This document shows positions 36,301-44,859 of a DNA stretch of 64,000 nt, piece after piece. Below the pieces are notes generated by a model. That model made no database searches, had not been told where the DNA came from, and saw only the letters and a program-made list of their open reading frames with translations. A program made the position numbers and the translations under genes. Every line of letters begins with the position of its first letter. The stretch's first letter is position 1. The stretch comes from Asterias rubens (lineage: Eukaryota; Echinodermata; Asteroidea; Forcipulatida; Asteriidae), in the NCBI RefSeq assembly GCF_902459465.1, contig NC_047071.1:11552385-11616384 (forward strand), read 5' to 3'.

Positions 36301-37285
36301 CACACGTATATGCATTTCTTTGTATAGATATGTGTACCTTAAAGACACTGGACACTATTGATAATTGTCAAAGACCAGTCTTCTCACTTGGTGTATCTTA
36401 TTAACATATGCATAAAATAACAAACCTGTGAAAATTTGAGTTCAATCGGTCATCGAAGTTTCGAGATAATAATGGAAGAAAAAACACCCTTGTCACACGA
36501 AGTTGTGTGCTTTCAGATGCTTGATTTCGAGACTTCAAAATCTAATTATGATGTATCGAATTCAAAGTCGTGGGAACTTACTTCTCGGAAACTATGTTAC
36601 TTCAGAGGGAGCCGTTTCTCACAATATTTTATCTTAAGCTCCCCAGTACTCGTTACCAAGTAAGGTTTTATGCTAACATTTATTTTAAGTAATCCAATAG
36701 TGTCCATGTCTTTAAGCACATGTTCCTGCACATGAATTATCATGCAGAAGATGAAGCAATTTAGGCCAACATAATAACCCCATTCAGTAAGATAAATGGC
36801 ATCCGAATCCAGACGATGTATAGATTATGATAAATAAGGGCTTCCTCGCCAGTCGAGAAAACTCGCCGTCCATTTCAAAAATGTCATAATTAATTTCTCA
36901 ACATAAAGGTAGGCCGCGCTGTGGTTTAAAATAAAGCCCATGAACGCCGTGCGAAATATAATGCCCTTAGTAAATAGTGGCTAGTTTCAGTGTGGACGAA
37001 CGGTCACAATGAATGTCATTATGCCTCTCATTGATACTGGGTTGTGTACATGCTGATGTAGTTTTGTGCACATAATAAGGAGAGTGGTGGGGGAAAAACA
37101 TGGAGTGTGTGCGATGAGGTATATAGTAATGGCATATACATTATTGGGAGATCGTGCGAGACAACGGGGGTGTTGCAGAAGAAGAACAAATTATAATATA
37201 CGTGAGCATTGTCCTTACCGCCGGAGATGCAAGCCGTCGTCAGGCACAGCACGGCCACTGTGAATAGGGGATGCTGGGTCGTCAT
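21170..37285 (-). CDS. Nicotinic acetylcholine receptor-type (alpha-like) Cys-loop channel subunit, 7 exons
   Basis: I joined seven exons on consensus splice sites: 37285-37219, 26102-25960, 25472-25428, 24765-24656, 24072-23816, 22782-22501 and 21759-21170. All phases agree and give 497 aa plus stop, the usual subunit length. Residues 1-22 form a signal peptide. The extracellular domain has loop D Trp82, loop [11 protein letters not shown] (113-122), a Cys-loop C156-C170 with 13 residues between (FFPFD inside), loop B SWTFNG (176-181) and vicinal Cys220-Cys221, the alpha-subunit hallmark. TM1 is about 240-263. TM2 follows GEK (267-269) with Leu at 9' and Glu at -1' and 20', which predicts a cation channel. 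TM3 is about 304-325, followed by a cytoplasmic loop of about 140 residues and TM4 at about 470-488. The 45- and 110-nt exons are typical of this family. Oddity: the Tyr of the YxCC motif is absent (FQPCC). The exact subunit class and the agonist are not known; the family assignment is very secure. Confidence 0.95.
22269..22315 (+). repeat. Poly-C then poly-A tract in receptor intron 6
   Basis: About 14 C then about 32 A. Read on the gene's strand it is T-rich followed by G. Frames with poly-Lys or poly-Phe here are artefacts. Confidence 0.95.
22501..22782 (-). CDS. nAChR-like exon 6 (loop C, TM1, TM2)
   Basis: This encodes residues 209-301 with vicinal cysteines [10 protein letters not shown], the TM1 core [15 protein letters not shown], and the pore helix beginning [17 protein letters not shown]. 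It ends at [12 protein letters not shown] before a GTAAGT donor. Confidence 0.95.
22922..22968 (-). mobile_element. Family E fragment in receptor intron 5
   Basis: CACAGTGAGTAGGGATTCAT and CATGGCCAAACAC are the reverse complement of 10406-10435. Confidence 0.6.
23018..23404 (+). mobile_element. Family A MITE in receptor intron 5 (full length)
   Basis: TTAAAGGCAGTGGACACTAT to GTGTCTACTGTCTTTAA, with the inner hairpin near 23185-23222. Confidence 0.95.
23816..24072 (-). CDS. nAChR-like exon 5 (Cys-loop, loop B)
   Basis: This encodes residues 123-207 with [15 protein letters not shown] (the Cys-loop) and SWTFNG (loop B). The acceptor is CGACAG and the donor ATTG|GTGAG, phase 1. A possible N-glycosylation site (N-V-T) lies downstream of loop B. 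Confidence 0.94.
24252..24364 (+). repeat. GTCGTT/GTCATT hexanucleotide array in receptor intron 4
   Basis: About 18 units of TTGTCG or TTGTCA with one break (TAGGTG). Confidence 0.96.
24656..24765 (-). CDS. nAChR-like exon 4 (110 nt, loop A)
   Basis: This encodes residues 86-121 plus two bases of codon 122, ending in the loop A motif [10 protein letters not shown]. The 110-nt length matches the family. The acceptor is TTACAG and the donor AA|GTAAG. Confidence 0.94.
25027..25365 (-). mobile_element. Family C MITE in receptor intron 3
   Basis: TTAAAGCCATTGGACACTTT to GGCTTTAA; hairpin TAATTCTCGATGTCGAGAAT in the centre. Confidence 0.92.
25428..25472 (-). CDS. nAChR-like exon 3 (45 nt, loop D)
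   Basis: This 15-codon exon encodes [15 protein letters not shown], matching the conserved ENQ-MT--VWL segment with loop D Trp82. It is flanked by CGCAG and GTAAGT. The 45-nt length is characteristic of this family. Confidence 0.93.
25960..26102 (-). CDS. nAChR-like exon 2 (N-terminal helix, start of ligand-binding domain)
   Basis: This encodes residues 24-70 and includes [11 protein letters not shown], the family's N-terminal signature. The acceptor is TTCAG and the donor ATG|GTAAAG, so the phase is 1 in and 0 out. Confidence 0.92.
26690..26812. repeat. Family J repeat in receptor intron 1
   Basis: Shares CAGGAGATTC, GCCCTCTGTTGAATC and CAGAATCTCC with 18085-18295. Confidence 0.6.
27851..28261 (+). 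mobile_element. tRNA-derived SINE, near full length, in receptor intron 1
   Basis: A box GTGGCCGAGCGGTTAAGAGC and B box GGTTCGAATCC sit in a Leu/Ser-tRNA-like head (27851-27937) with a pairable acceptor stem (GTCGTGG/CCGTGAC). The body has GTCCTTGAGCAAGACACTTA and GGGTTCGCCCCGGTGTTCC, then GCGCTATATAAG and an (AT)n end. The body and sister copies show a SINE, not a tRNA gene. Confidence 0.88.
28561..28943 (-). mobile_element. Family A variant (subfamily 2)
   Basis: TTAAAGGCACTGGACACC to GCGCCTTTAA, with TTGGCTCAATTATTGGTC and ACTTCAGAGGGAGCCGTT; the inner hairpin differs from the main form. Confidence 0.85.
29274..29693. mobile_element. Family D MITE, copy 1
   Basis: TTAAAGGAACACGTTGCCTT to GGCAACGTGTTCCTTAA; arms carry AGTAGAATATAATGATCCAC and the centre GGCCGACCGTGTTAGTCGAC. 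Confidence 0.93.
29626..29682 (+). repeat. 19-bp tandem repeat at the family D terminus, 3 copies
   Basis: ACTCGACCGATCCAAGGCA three times; copy 2 of family D has the word once. Confidence 0.97.
29960..30332. mobile_element. Family E MITE, copy 1
   Basis: TTAAAGGGTCTATGTACTTT to AAAAGTACCCACATCGTACTTAA. The centre CGTCTCAGTGATCATGAGACG is flanked by AATAATTTT arms. Confidence 0.92.
30340..31757. other. Receptor intron 1 sequence without recognised feature
   Basis: Unique-looking AT-rich DNA with no exon that fits the receptor. Confidence 0.4.
31758..32109 (-). mobile_element. Family A variant (subfamily 2)
   Basis: TTAAAGGCACTGGACACCTT to ACAGTACCTTTAA; abuts the next copy. Confidence 0.88.
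32106..32498 (+). mobile_element. Family A MITE (main form)
   Basis: TTAAATGCAGTTGACACTAT to GGTGTCCAGTGTCTTGAA. It shares its left TTAA with the preceding element. Confidence 0.92.
33210..33512 (-). mobile_element. Family C MITE, one end lost
   Basis: TTAAAGCCATTGGACACTTT, GCAATTCTCGATTTCGAGAA and CACAGGTTTGTTATTTGG; the terminal 50 bp is missing. Confidence 0.88.
33776..34144. mobile_element. Family D MITE, copy 2
   Basis: TTAAAGGAACACGTTGTCCT to GGCAATGTTTCCTTTAA, with the same arms as copy 1. Confidence 0.93.
34210..34528 (+). mobile_element. Family A-prime MITE, 5' truncated
   Basis: Shares the ATAAAAGACTTCTAGCC hairpin with 9546-9804; ends CCCTTTAA. Confidence 0.85.
34620..34735 (+). 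mobile_element. Eroded family A fragment
   Basis: ATAATTGGTAAATGTTCAC and TTACTTGGTGAGAAGC match loosely. Confidence 0.35.
35295..35457 (-). mobile_element. Second tRNA-headed SINE family, copy 1
   Basis: Minus strand: CTCGGTAGTCTTGGTAAGAC, B box GTGGGTTCAAATCCC, then GGACTCGGGAAAG and GTGCTAACAC. The same order occurs at 50240. Confidence 0.8.
35818..35880 (-). mobile_element. Retroposon 3' tail with (AAT)n
   Basis: ATAATAATAATATTAATAAT next to ATAGCGCATTTCACA; read in reverse it is a GCGCTATAT-type tail ending in an ATT tract, as at 60443. Confidence 0.55.
36339..36714 (-). mobile_element. Family A MITE (full length)
   Basis: TTAAAGACACTGGACACTAT to GTGTCCATGTCTTTAA; the hairpin is eroded on one side (GATGTATCGAA). 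Confidence 0.93.
37219..37285 (-). CDS. nAChR-like exon 1 (signal peptide)
   Basis: The ATG at 37285 begins a classic signal peptide ([18 protein letters not shown]), and the exon ends in phase 1 at a GTAAGG donor. An in-frame upstream start at 37363 would add a charged 26-residue leader and is less likely. The next intron is about 11.1 kb and is packed with MITEs. Confidence 0.85.
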
Positions 37286-37959
37286 CTCTCGGATAAATTC
37301 ACTCCGGGATGGTTGTCCTTTTCCCCCTCTTCGACAGTAACCCTCCTCCTCCTTGGAAGACACAATACCAGGTTTACTTATAAGATGATGTCTCAGTCCC
37401 CTTTCTCCTTAGATGTATGATAAGATCTCTAATATGTCTTGGGAATCATGGGTTGTTGATGATGCCAGCGACGCGTATGGCTTAAGACTGTGCGTAGCGG
37501 AAATGAAGCTAAACAGACGCGCAAATGCCGGGCTCTCCCCCTCTCTCTCGCTCTCTCTGCTGCTGATGATAAAACTGGACGGACAGATGCTACGCGCTCG
37601 ATAGTCATTACGGCCAACCACTGGAGCACTTAGATTTTAACCACTGATTGCTAAATGAGAACCCCCATCTCTCTGCATGTTCTCTCTATCTCAACTTGGA
37701 TTTGATTGACGCAAGAAGCTCTTAGTCTTAGAGAGGCAATCATTGATGCGGTCCGGTCCTTACGTAACAAACCGCATCTTCATCATCGAGCCGGCACACC
37801 GAGAAAAAGCTAGGCTGTCACATAAGTGGCTTTCACGGCCCGGCATCGATCGACTTCATTCCGTGCTGGAGGAGGTCACTGTGTTTTTATTTTAATGTTA
37901 TCTTGAAAGTGGGATAACATACACACACACTGGCTCGCTCTAGTCTTGTGGACCAGTCG

Positions 37960-38480
37960 TTGCGGTGAGATATAGTCGAGTCGTGGTGGCGTAATGATTC
38001 AGGTTTAACCGCGACAGAATACTGCTCTCGCGAGATCACTGCTCTCTCGCGCTAACTGCTGGCCGATACTAATCCCCCCCCCACCACCCCCATTAAATGA
38101 TTAAATGAGGTTGCGCAGCGCGAGATCAGTAGAGAGCCTTTTGTTTGCATGTGTATGTCTGCTTGTTTTAATCTTGTCTGTCTGGCTGTTTCTACAAGCT
38201 TCTGCTTATCAAAACAGCCCCATACTCATGTATTTTGCTTTACTCCGTAGTACATGTACATGTGATTGTCGTTATCTTTTCATGGAAGTGTGGAAATAAA
38301 TGTGGTGTTTAAAACCTAATTGAAAATTGAGTAGTCTCGCGGGTGCCAGTCTAGCGAGAATATCGCCAGTGTCGCGCGGGAATCGCGGAGAGAGTCGGAA
38401 CGCTATCACCGCGGCCGACATTTTAACGACTTGTTTACAAGGCTAGCTCGCTCCGTCGCGATGCGCACGTATACTGCTCG
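37960..38480. promoter_or_regulatory. CpG-rich segment with TCTCGCGAGA palindrome upstream of the receptor gene
   Basis: The segment is dense in CpG compared with its AT-rich surroundings. An exact TCTCGCGAGA palindrome lies at 38026-38035, and more TCGCG clusters lie near 38048 and 38340-38400. In vertebrates this palindrome is a core-promoter motif of CpG-island promoters. It lies about 740 bp upstream of the receptor's start codon, so a promoter role for the receptor or for a divergent transcript is an inference only. Confidence 0.35.
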
Positions 38481-38763
38481 CATAGCTTGATGAGGAAGAC
38501 AGAGTAACCCGTGTGTTGTAGGTCAATGCATGGCCGAATAATAATGAAACGGTCTCGCTGTCTCGTTAAATCGAATTATAACGTGATGATTATCTGCTGA
38601 CATTGAGGGCGCTTTGTAACTTGTCGATATGACTGTTAGTTGCGACGGAAGTAGCGTTGCCGAGTATTGATTTTTACTGTACCACAGAATGGGAGAATAG
38701 ACTTACTTCAAAAATGTTTCAATGTCGTTTCAAATGAATGTAGCAACAACACAGGCACAATAT

Positions 38764-38919
38764 TGGGTGCGTTCGTTTAGCTTCCCTGGGTCGACCCCGG
38801 TATGTGGCGTGTGTTTTTTTCTAGGACGAACGTGGGTAATTATCTGCACACGTTCGTCCTGGAAAAAGAAAACGCCACACACCGGGGTCGACCCAGGGAA
38901 GCTGAACAAACGCACCCAT
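38764..38919. mobile_element. Family F foldback, copy 1
   Basis: TGGGTGCGTTCGTTTAGC to GCTGAACAAACGCACCCA, arms continuing CTTCCCTGGGTCGACCCCGG; the centre has a second hairpin built on ACGAACGTG. Confidence 0.95.
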
Positions 38920-40968
38920 ACAAGGCAATGTACACCTTGGTTTTGGGAACCGCTCGATCGTTTTGATCATAAAGTGTAAAATAAAATCGTATAATAAAAT
39001 TGACCTGCGAAATTAGTTTCGCAAGGTTACAGTTTTTTGAGAATTCAAAGAAAACCTGGAGCGGTGTTTTGTTGTCCACGCAGGAAGAAATAATCCGTAA
39101 TTATAAAGCAAAATCTGAGAAAGGTTTCTTGAAGAAACGTTTCACAGATTGAACTTTTGTTACTGAGAATCCATTCCTCTAAAACCACATTCCTCAGAAA
39201 GGAACTGTCGCTCAAAATGTTTATACGTTATCAACAAACGCAGCGCTTCGTATCGCGTACGTTCTTCAATTCATAGTATTTTGGAATAGTTACCAAAGAT
39301 ATACCATTCCTTTTAGCAACCCTTTATGAACGATTCTATAGAGGAGATTAAATGAAAGCATCAGCCAGAAGAACCAACAAGTATTTTTTTAGGAAATGTG
39401 TTGAGCTCTTTTGTGTGGACGAAACAATGTCTAACATTATATTGTATCGCAATACATACTGTTAGTTTGTCTGATAGGTTAACTATCTGAAATCATTATT
39501 CTGCTGTTTTACAACACTAGGTTTTAAAACGGGCGATCTTCCCAGTGAAGCAAACCAATGTCTCGCCCGTATTCACTTTTACAATGATGACCGGTTTAGA
39601 AAACCAAATAAATACAACAAGCATCACCAGGGAGAGGTGTTTGCAGTATGGATTTGATCAATGGCGAAAACAAAATCTCAGACAACAAAGTACGGGACAG
39701 AGTGACACACTGGTGACTTCTGCCAGTCCCTCGTGCACACTGGGGGGGGGGGGGGGGGGTATTGCTCAAAAGATTAAGCCATCATTTGCATATAACTGTT
39801 AAGTCTGTCCTCCCATGTACAATTGCTTATTCGAGGGATTACATGGGTAGTGGTCAGTGGATGAATAGGGGGTCAACTCCTGTGTTGTTTCTGATCAATA
39901 AGTCGATATCATAGTCCATGTATTTGGCATGTCTCGTACCTGTATGTTATGTTTACGTGGAGAGGGAGAGTGTACCTTGATCAATGCCGGCCTGTTATTT
40001 TTTTTGAAGCGGTCAAAAGTTATTCTGCTGTTAAAACCAGCTGTTAAAACCAGTCATTGCCATTGCTAAAAAAGTGACATACAATTGAATGCAGACGGTT
40101 GTTAATCCGTAGTAACACTTATGATCTCTTGGTAAACATGCCGTAAGTGTTATGAAAGTGACATCAAACAGTCGAGTTGCCTGAAGTTCGAACTAAAGTT
40201 GTACGACGTCATGATCGATGGATTTAATTGAACGGTAAGTTGTTGCTAGTTTTGCTTTTCTGTTTTGATCTTACAGTACGGTTGTGTTGTGTAGGCCTAA
40301 TCGCACATTAGGTAACGTGTTGTCACATTAATTTTTATTTTGACAATTAATATGCAAAGTTACAGACATGGTGTGTTTTACTCTGTTTTTCTGCCCTGGT
40401 TTCAATTTTTTTTTTTTTTTTGAAAAGGCAATCCATTTAATCATTAGTTTTTACATTACCTATAGTTCCTATACGTAAGCAGTCAATCAAACCAACGCTT
40501 TGGAATGGCAGGCTTGTAGTTTTGAGAAACTCTGCATTGTGACAACTTTACATTATAACTTTTAAAAAAAAAACAATGCCTCGAAACAGCCTCACATTAC
40601 TTTCAGACATCCATTTTCTCGATGTTGGATTCTAGTCTGACATCAGTAACATTTCATTTCTAGATTGTAGTAAATGCTCACATACGGTACATCTTCCATA
40701 GTTAGTCGAATAATGTTTTAGAAAATTTGATCAGCTGTTTCAAAATACTTACCAACCAAAGGGACCTAATGGTATAATTTAAACAAAAGTTAATAATGGC
40801 CTGATGTTTCTACCCTACCTTTTTCGATGGCTGAATTGAAAACACAACTTTCATGAACAGGGAGCAGTACAATTGGAAAAAATGGATATTGTATAAAATC
40901 ATTCATTTCTTTTTGTATCTTTCGTTCAGGTTGTGGAATCTCTACTTGGAACCAGGTGAAGAAACTTA
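38920..40968. other. Intergenic, no gene recognised
   Basis: G-run of about 18 at 39741-39758, poly-T at 40409-40422, otherwise unremarkable AT-rich DNA. Confidence 0.45.
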
Positions 40969-41144
40969 TCAACTAGTTTTTAAGAAGCAATATTTTGTCT
41001 CAATGAACAATGACTTGGCATGAGGGCTGCATTCTTCACCGTACTGATCAAAACGTTGGATGACATTGTTGATGTCCTTTGTGACAGCTGAACTTCCCAT
41101 TGTCGTTATGGGATGGTTTAACATGACATCGGCAAAGGTTCTTC
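40969..41144 (-). CDS. Candidate exon or decayed coding fragment, head-to-head with the 606-aa gene
   Basis: An open frame downstream of an acceptor-like TTGCTTGTCAG, reading FADVMLNHPITTMGSSAV and then NNVIQRFDQYGEEC to a stop at 40969. The composition looks protein-like, but I recognise no family. A second open frame continues on the same strand to 40790 in another phase, so this could be a frameshifted pseudogene or chance. Confidence 0.2.
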
Positions 41145-41263
41145 CTGACAAGCAAATTAAGAACGATTACAGTTCATTGATGGGCAGAGGTTTTTAATAG
41201 GTGTTGTGCGTGAGTCAACTACAAATGCCTTGATTTCTTTAGTGGGCTTTTGAGAGAGGGACG

Positions 41264-43084
41264 ATGACGGACTACCCAGCGCTAAACGATGATGCTGCGA
41301 GTCCCTTCGACTCGTTGGCCAGAGCCAAGGCGATACTCCGGCAGAGCACCGAGCGGGCCGTAATGGAACGCCGTCGCAAGGAGCAGCAACGTGGGCTCCA
41401 GAGCTCCATGTTGGAGTACACCGAGCACGCTAGGAGTGTCCGGAAGTCACACCTAGAGCAGGACGCACGACGGGGCAGTCTGATGAGAGACCCGGCTTTC
41501 GCTGCTCGACTCGAGGCAGCGCTGGATGTTACACCCCGTAAGGGACGCTCCCCCGTCCGGACTACCGACGGCGAGCTGCGGAGACTCTACGGAAATCTGA
41601 GCGAGGAGAAGATAAAAGCTCTCGAAGAGAAGCACCTACCGGAAATACTGCACCAGAAAACAACAACCCGGCCGCTGCCGGGAAAACAGCGAGGGGAAGG
41701 AACGGACTTCTGGGACATTGTGACGAAAGATGGGAACGTAAAGAGGATAGTGGTCCTCCGTGCTGATGATGAGTTTGTTAACACGCGATGCCGTAAGCCT
41801 GGGGACGATGGTGCCTCCTCACGCACCACCGCAGGTAACGCTACCGACGGTTTCATGAGTTACAGGACCGATGACCCAAACTTTAAGAGCAACGCGCTCG
41901 GGAAAGATCATAGAGTGATATTACCTATAACTGACGAGACCAGAAACATTTCTGCCGTGCAAGACCCGACACCCGAACAGATAGTTAAGAAACCGGTTAT
42001 TAGGATAGAGGTGTCGATTCCAAGGATGGAGTTTGAAACACCGAGTCCCGATCCGTCTGAACCCGAAGATGGGGGAGGTGGACTTCGGCAAACTTCGGAC
42101 TTGAGGCTTACCCAAGAATGTTCACACTCCGAGTTGAGAACTCAAGAAGCTGCGATGGATAGTAACGCTTCCAATGGACGGGGCCAACATGGGAATAAGA
42201 GGGGCTTTCTTGATTTTCAAAGTTCAAAACTTCAGCATGAAAACTCTATGTCAGTAGATGGGGGTTGTTCGTCATTGCACACTGTACTTAAGATGCCGTC
42301 ACAAACATTCCCGGTCGACGCTCCCAGAAGGGAATTGACACACGGAGAACCGCTTGGAACCATAGACGCCGCCAACGGCCAACATCATAAGACTGATGTC
42401 CAGATGCACGAGTTATCCCAGAGTTCTATCTCACTGGATGATACGTTATCTTACCACAGAGGTTTCACGGTCAACACTAGCGTGCAGACCTTGCCTTCAA
42501 GGATGGAAGGAATTCTGAAGAATGCCATGAGCTCTGCTCAACGCGGAGGACCTAGTCGGCCGAGCGAGTCGATGGGGGGAGCCGACGCGGAGACCCCGGG
42601 AGCGTTCACCTGTCGACACGGTCAGTTGGTGGCAACGTGCACCACTTGCCGGACTGTGGATGAAATCCAGAGACGGTTGAAGACCAACCACTTCCGAAGG
42701 CAGATGAGACAGAGTTTCCAGTGGAACCTTCAGGCGGGGACGGCACTCAGCAACAGCTCGCGGTGGGATGGGGGTGGATCCGGTAAGATCAACCTCGTTC
42801 CCCGATTGAAAGAAATGCGGGCGCAGAAGAAGAAGTCGAGTGCCGTACTTTATAGGCAGAGGAAATCGGGTAAAGCGAGATCAGGTGTACAGAACGCTAC
42901 CGGCAGTTTCATGAAGAGGTCTGTGATGGAACGATCGGCAGCAAACAGCAGTCTGCTGAAGAATAGTTCTAATGAAAGTTTGGGCGCGAAGAAATCAGTT
43001 CGTTTCTCTGACGAGAATGTTTACCATCGGATGACGGGGTACTATCCGACGAAAGACGCAGAGAACGTTGTTTCAGCATCGTGA
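41264..43084 (+). CDS. Unrecognised 606-aa protein with C-terminal RVxF-type motif, single coding exon
   Basis: A long ORF of coding composition, clearly richer in GC than its flanks. I do not recognise the family. Residues about 17-75 are Arg/Glu/Gln-rich and probably helical, then comes an RRGSL basophilic-kinase-type site. A compact segment FWDIVTKDGNVKRIVVL follows near residue 150. The middle (about 175-440) is low-complexity and Ser-rich, likely disordered. Residues 450-462 hold C-x-H-x6-C-x2-C (CRHGQLVATCTTC), a possible metal-binding knuckle. The C-terminus has KKSVRFSDENV; KSVRF at about 577-581 fits the RVxF class of protein phosphatase 1 docking motifs (inference). The ATG is preceded by a splice-acceptor-like TTTCTTTAG ending at 41242, so 5' non-coding exons may lie upstream. 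A poly(A) signal follows 19 bp after the stop. Confidence 0.8.
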   Translation: MTDYPALNDDAASPFDSLARAKAILRQSTERAVMERRRKEQQRGLQSSMLEYTEHARSVRKSHLEQDARRGSLMRDPAFAARLEAALDVTPRKGRSPVRTTDGELRRLYGNLSEEKIKALEEKHLPEILHQKTTTRPLPGKQRGEGTDFWDIVTKDGNVKRIVVLRADDEFVNTRCRKPGDDGASSRTTAGNATDGFMSYRTDDPNFKSNALGKDHRVILPITDETRNISAVQDPTPEQIVKKPVIRIEVSIPRMEFETPSPDPSEPEDGGGGLRQTSDLRLTQECSHSELRTQEAAMDSNASNGRGQHGNKRGFLDFQSSKLQHENSMSVDGGCSSLHTVLKMPSQTFPVDAPRRELTHGEPLGTIDAANGQHHKTDVQMHELSQSSISLDDTLSYHRGFTVNTSVQTLPSRMEGILKNAMSSAQRGGPSRPSESMGGADAETPGAFTCRHGQLVATCTTCRTVDEIQRRLKTNHFRRQMRQSFQWNLQAGTALSNSSRWDGGGSGKINLVPRLKEMRAQKKKSSAVLYRQRKSGKARSGVQNATGSFMKRSVMERSAANSSLLKNSSNESLGAKKSVRFSDENVYHRMTGYYPTKDAENVVSAS

Positions 43085-43102
43085 TACGGTGAACAGTTGA
43101 AA

Positions 43103-43108
43103 AATAAA
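43103..43108 (+). terminator. Poly(A) signal AATAAA of the 606-aa gene
   Basis: An exact AATAAA lies 19 bp after the TGA at 43082-43084, implying a very short 3' UTR. A T-rich stretch follows at about 43121-43160. Confidence 0.5.
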
Positions 43109-43213
43109 TGGGGCTAGTGTAATTTTTTGTTCTAAAAACTAGATTTTCTATTTTTTAAATTGGTTGTTACTAGACAAGAGTCAAGACGACCATTCCATAT
43201 TTAGCTGAAGTAT

Positions 43214-43646
43214 TTAAGGCATTGGACACTATTGGTCATTACTCAAAATAATAATTAGCTTAAAACCTTACTTGGTAACGAGTAACGGGGAGAGGTTGGT
43301 AGTATAAAACATTGTGAGAAACGGCTCCCTCTGAAGTGACGCAGTTTTCGAGAAAGATGTAATTTTCCACGAACTTGATTTCGAGACCTCAGATTTAGAA
43401 TTTGAGGTCTCGAAATCAAGCATCTGAAAGCACACAACTTCATGCGACAAAATTAATGTGTTTTTTTCTTTCGTTATCTTCTCGCAACTTCGACGACCGA
43501 TTGAGTTTAAATGTTTACAAGTTTGTTATTTTATGCGTATGTTGAGATACACCAAGTGGGAAGACTGGTCTTTGACAATTACCAATAGTGTCCAGTGTCT
43601 TTAACACTAGTCTTTGACAATTACCAATAGTGTCCAGTGTCTTTAA
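43214..43646 (+). mobile_element. Family A MITE with duplicated 3' terminus
   Basis: TTAAGGCATTGGACACTATT to GTGTCCAGTGTCTTTAA; the last 44 bp (CTTTGACAATTACCAATAGT onward) is present twice. Confidence 0.95.
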
Positions 43647-44309
43647 GAATGCTTATGAGATAAGCGAAATATGAAAGATTATGTTCCCTTTCATTCCTCT
43701 GTGTCGTTTTCAATAAATATGTCCTTATTGATTGTATAGTCTTAAGTTGTCGTACTCAGTCAGCCAATGGACAGGTCTATACAAATAGATGACCCATTCT
43801 CATAGAGTCATTATTTTGTGTCCATCATTTTTCAAAATGGCGTATGTTGTAATTTTACAAACAAAGGAAGTGAATTTGATTATTTTATAGATTTGGGTTT
43901 TGTTTTTACTTCGTGAACTATGACTTATATAGAGTTCCTATAGTGTTCAGATTAGATTGTCATTGTCATTTTTGTCACGTCTTTTCTTTTCTTTTTTTAC
44001 ATTCAAGTTGTTTTTATTACCACTTAAAATAACGATACAAACGAGGCTTTGATAACATAAAATAAGTTTGACTTTTTAATGACAAGACCAAGTCAATGAC
44101 ATATCGTTTGTTGTTTCGTGCACCAGTACATGGCCAACCTAAATCAAATCTATGCCCATAACATTCTGAATACAAACGCCAGCAAAGATTTGCAATTATT
44201 AACAAAATAATTAACAAAATTGTTTTAACCTTTATTTTAATAATATCAGGACCATCCCAAGGGAGCTCCGAAACAGTTGCATTGATTCGTCGGTAACATT
44301 TACATTCGG

Positions 44310-44832
44310 TTAAGGACACTGGACACCTTTGGTAATATTGTCAAAGCCCAGCCGTCGATTTCACAAAGAGTTAGGACTCGTTTTATCTCGAGTTAGGACG
44401 AGTAACTCTAACCTAACTTAGGATTGATATTAAGGTCTGCCTGCTACAGTGCAGGGTTTGGACTCGTCCTTTGTCCTAAGATTAATCTTTAGTTAGGAAG
44501 AGTTTTGTGAAATCGACGGCAGTATTCTCACTTGGTATATCCCAACATTGCATAAAGTAACAAATCTGTGAACATTTTGACTCATCGAAGTTGCAAGAAA
44601 TAACTGAAAGAAAAAACACCCTTGTTGCACAAATCTGTGTGCTTTGTGATGCCCAAACAAGTATGTCAACATTTTAGTGGGAAATTACTTCTTTCTCAAA
44701 AACTGCATTACTTCAGAACGACCCGTTTCTCACAATTTCGTATACTACCAACAGCTCTCCATTGCTTGTTAACGAAGTCAGCTTTTATTTTGAAAGTTAT
44801 TTTTAGCAATTACCAATAGTGTCCGAGGCCTA
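44310..44832 (-). mobile_element. Family A variant (subfamily 2) carrying foldback N
   Basis: TTAAGGACACTGGACACCTT to AATAGTGTCCGAGGCCTAA, split by 44352-44519. Confidence 0.88.
44352..44519. mobile_element. Foldback N nested in family A, with CAG target duplication
   Basis: CCGTCGATTTCACAAAGAGT and AGAGTTTTGTGAAATCGACGG are inverted. CAG flanks both sides (44349-44351 and 44520-44522), while the intact host has one CAG (GACCAGTATTCTC). Confidence 0.88.
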
Positions 44833-44859
44833 ACTACAGCATAGTGGAAACATACCCGT

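Noticed and set aside
37286-37363. Upstream start for the receptor
   Set aside because: It would put 26 charged residues before a well-formed signal peptide.
38105-38299. 64-aa plus-strand frame with a signal-like hydrophobic start
   Set aside because: No homology recognised, AT-rich body and no splice sites; the hydrophobic run comes from T-rich sequence.
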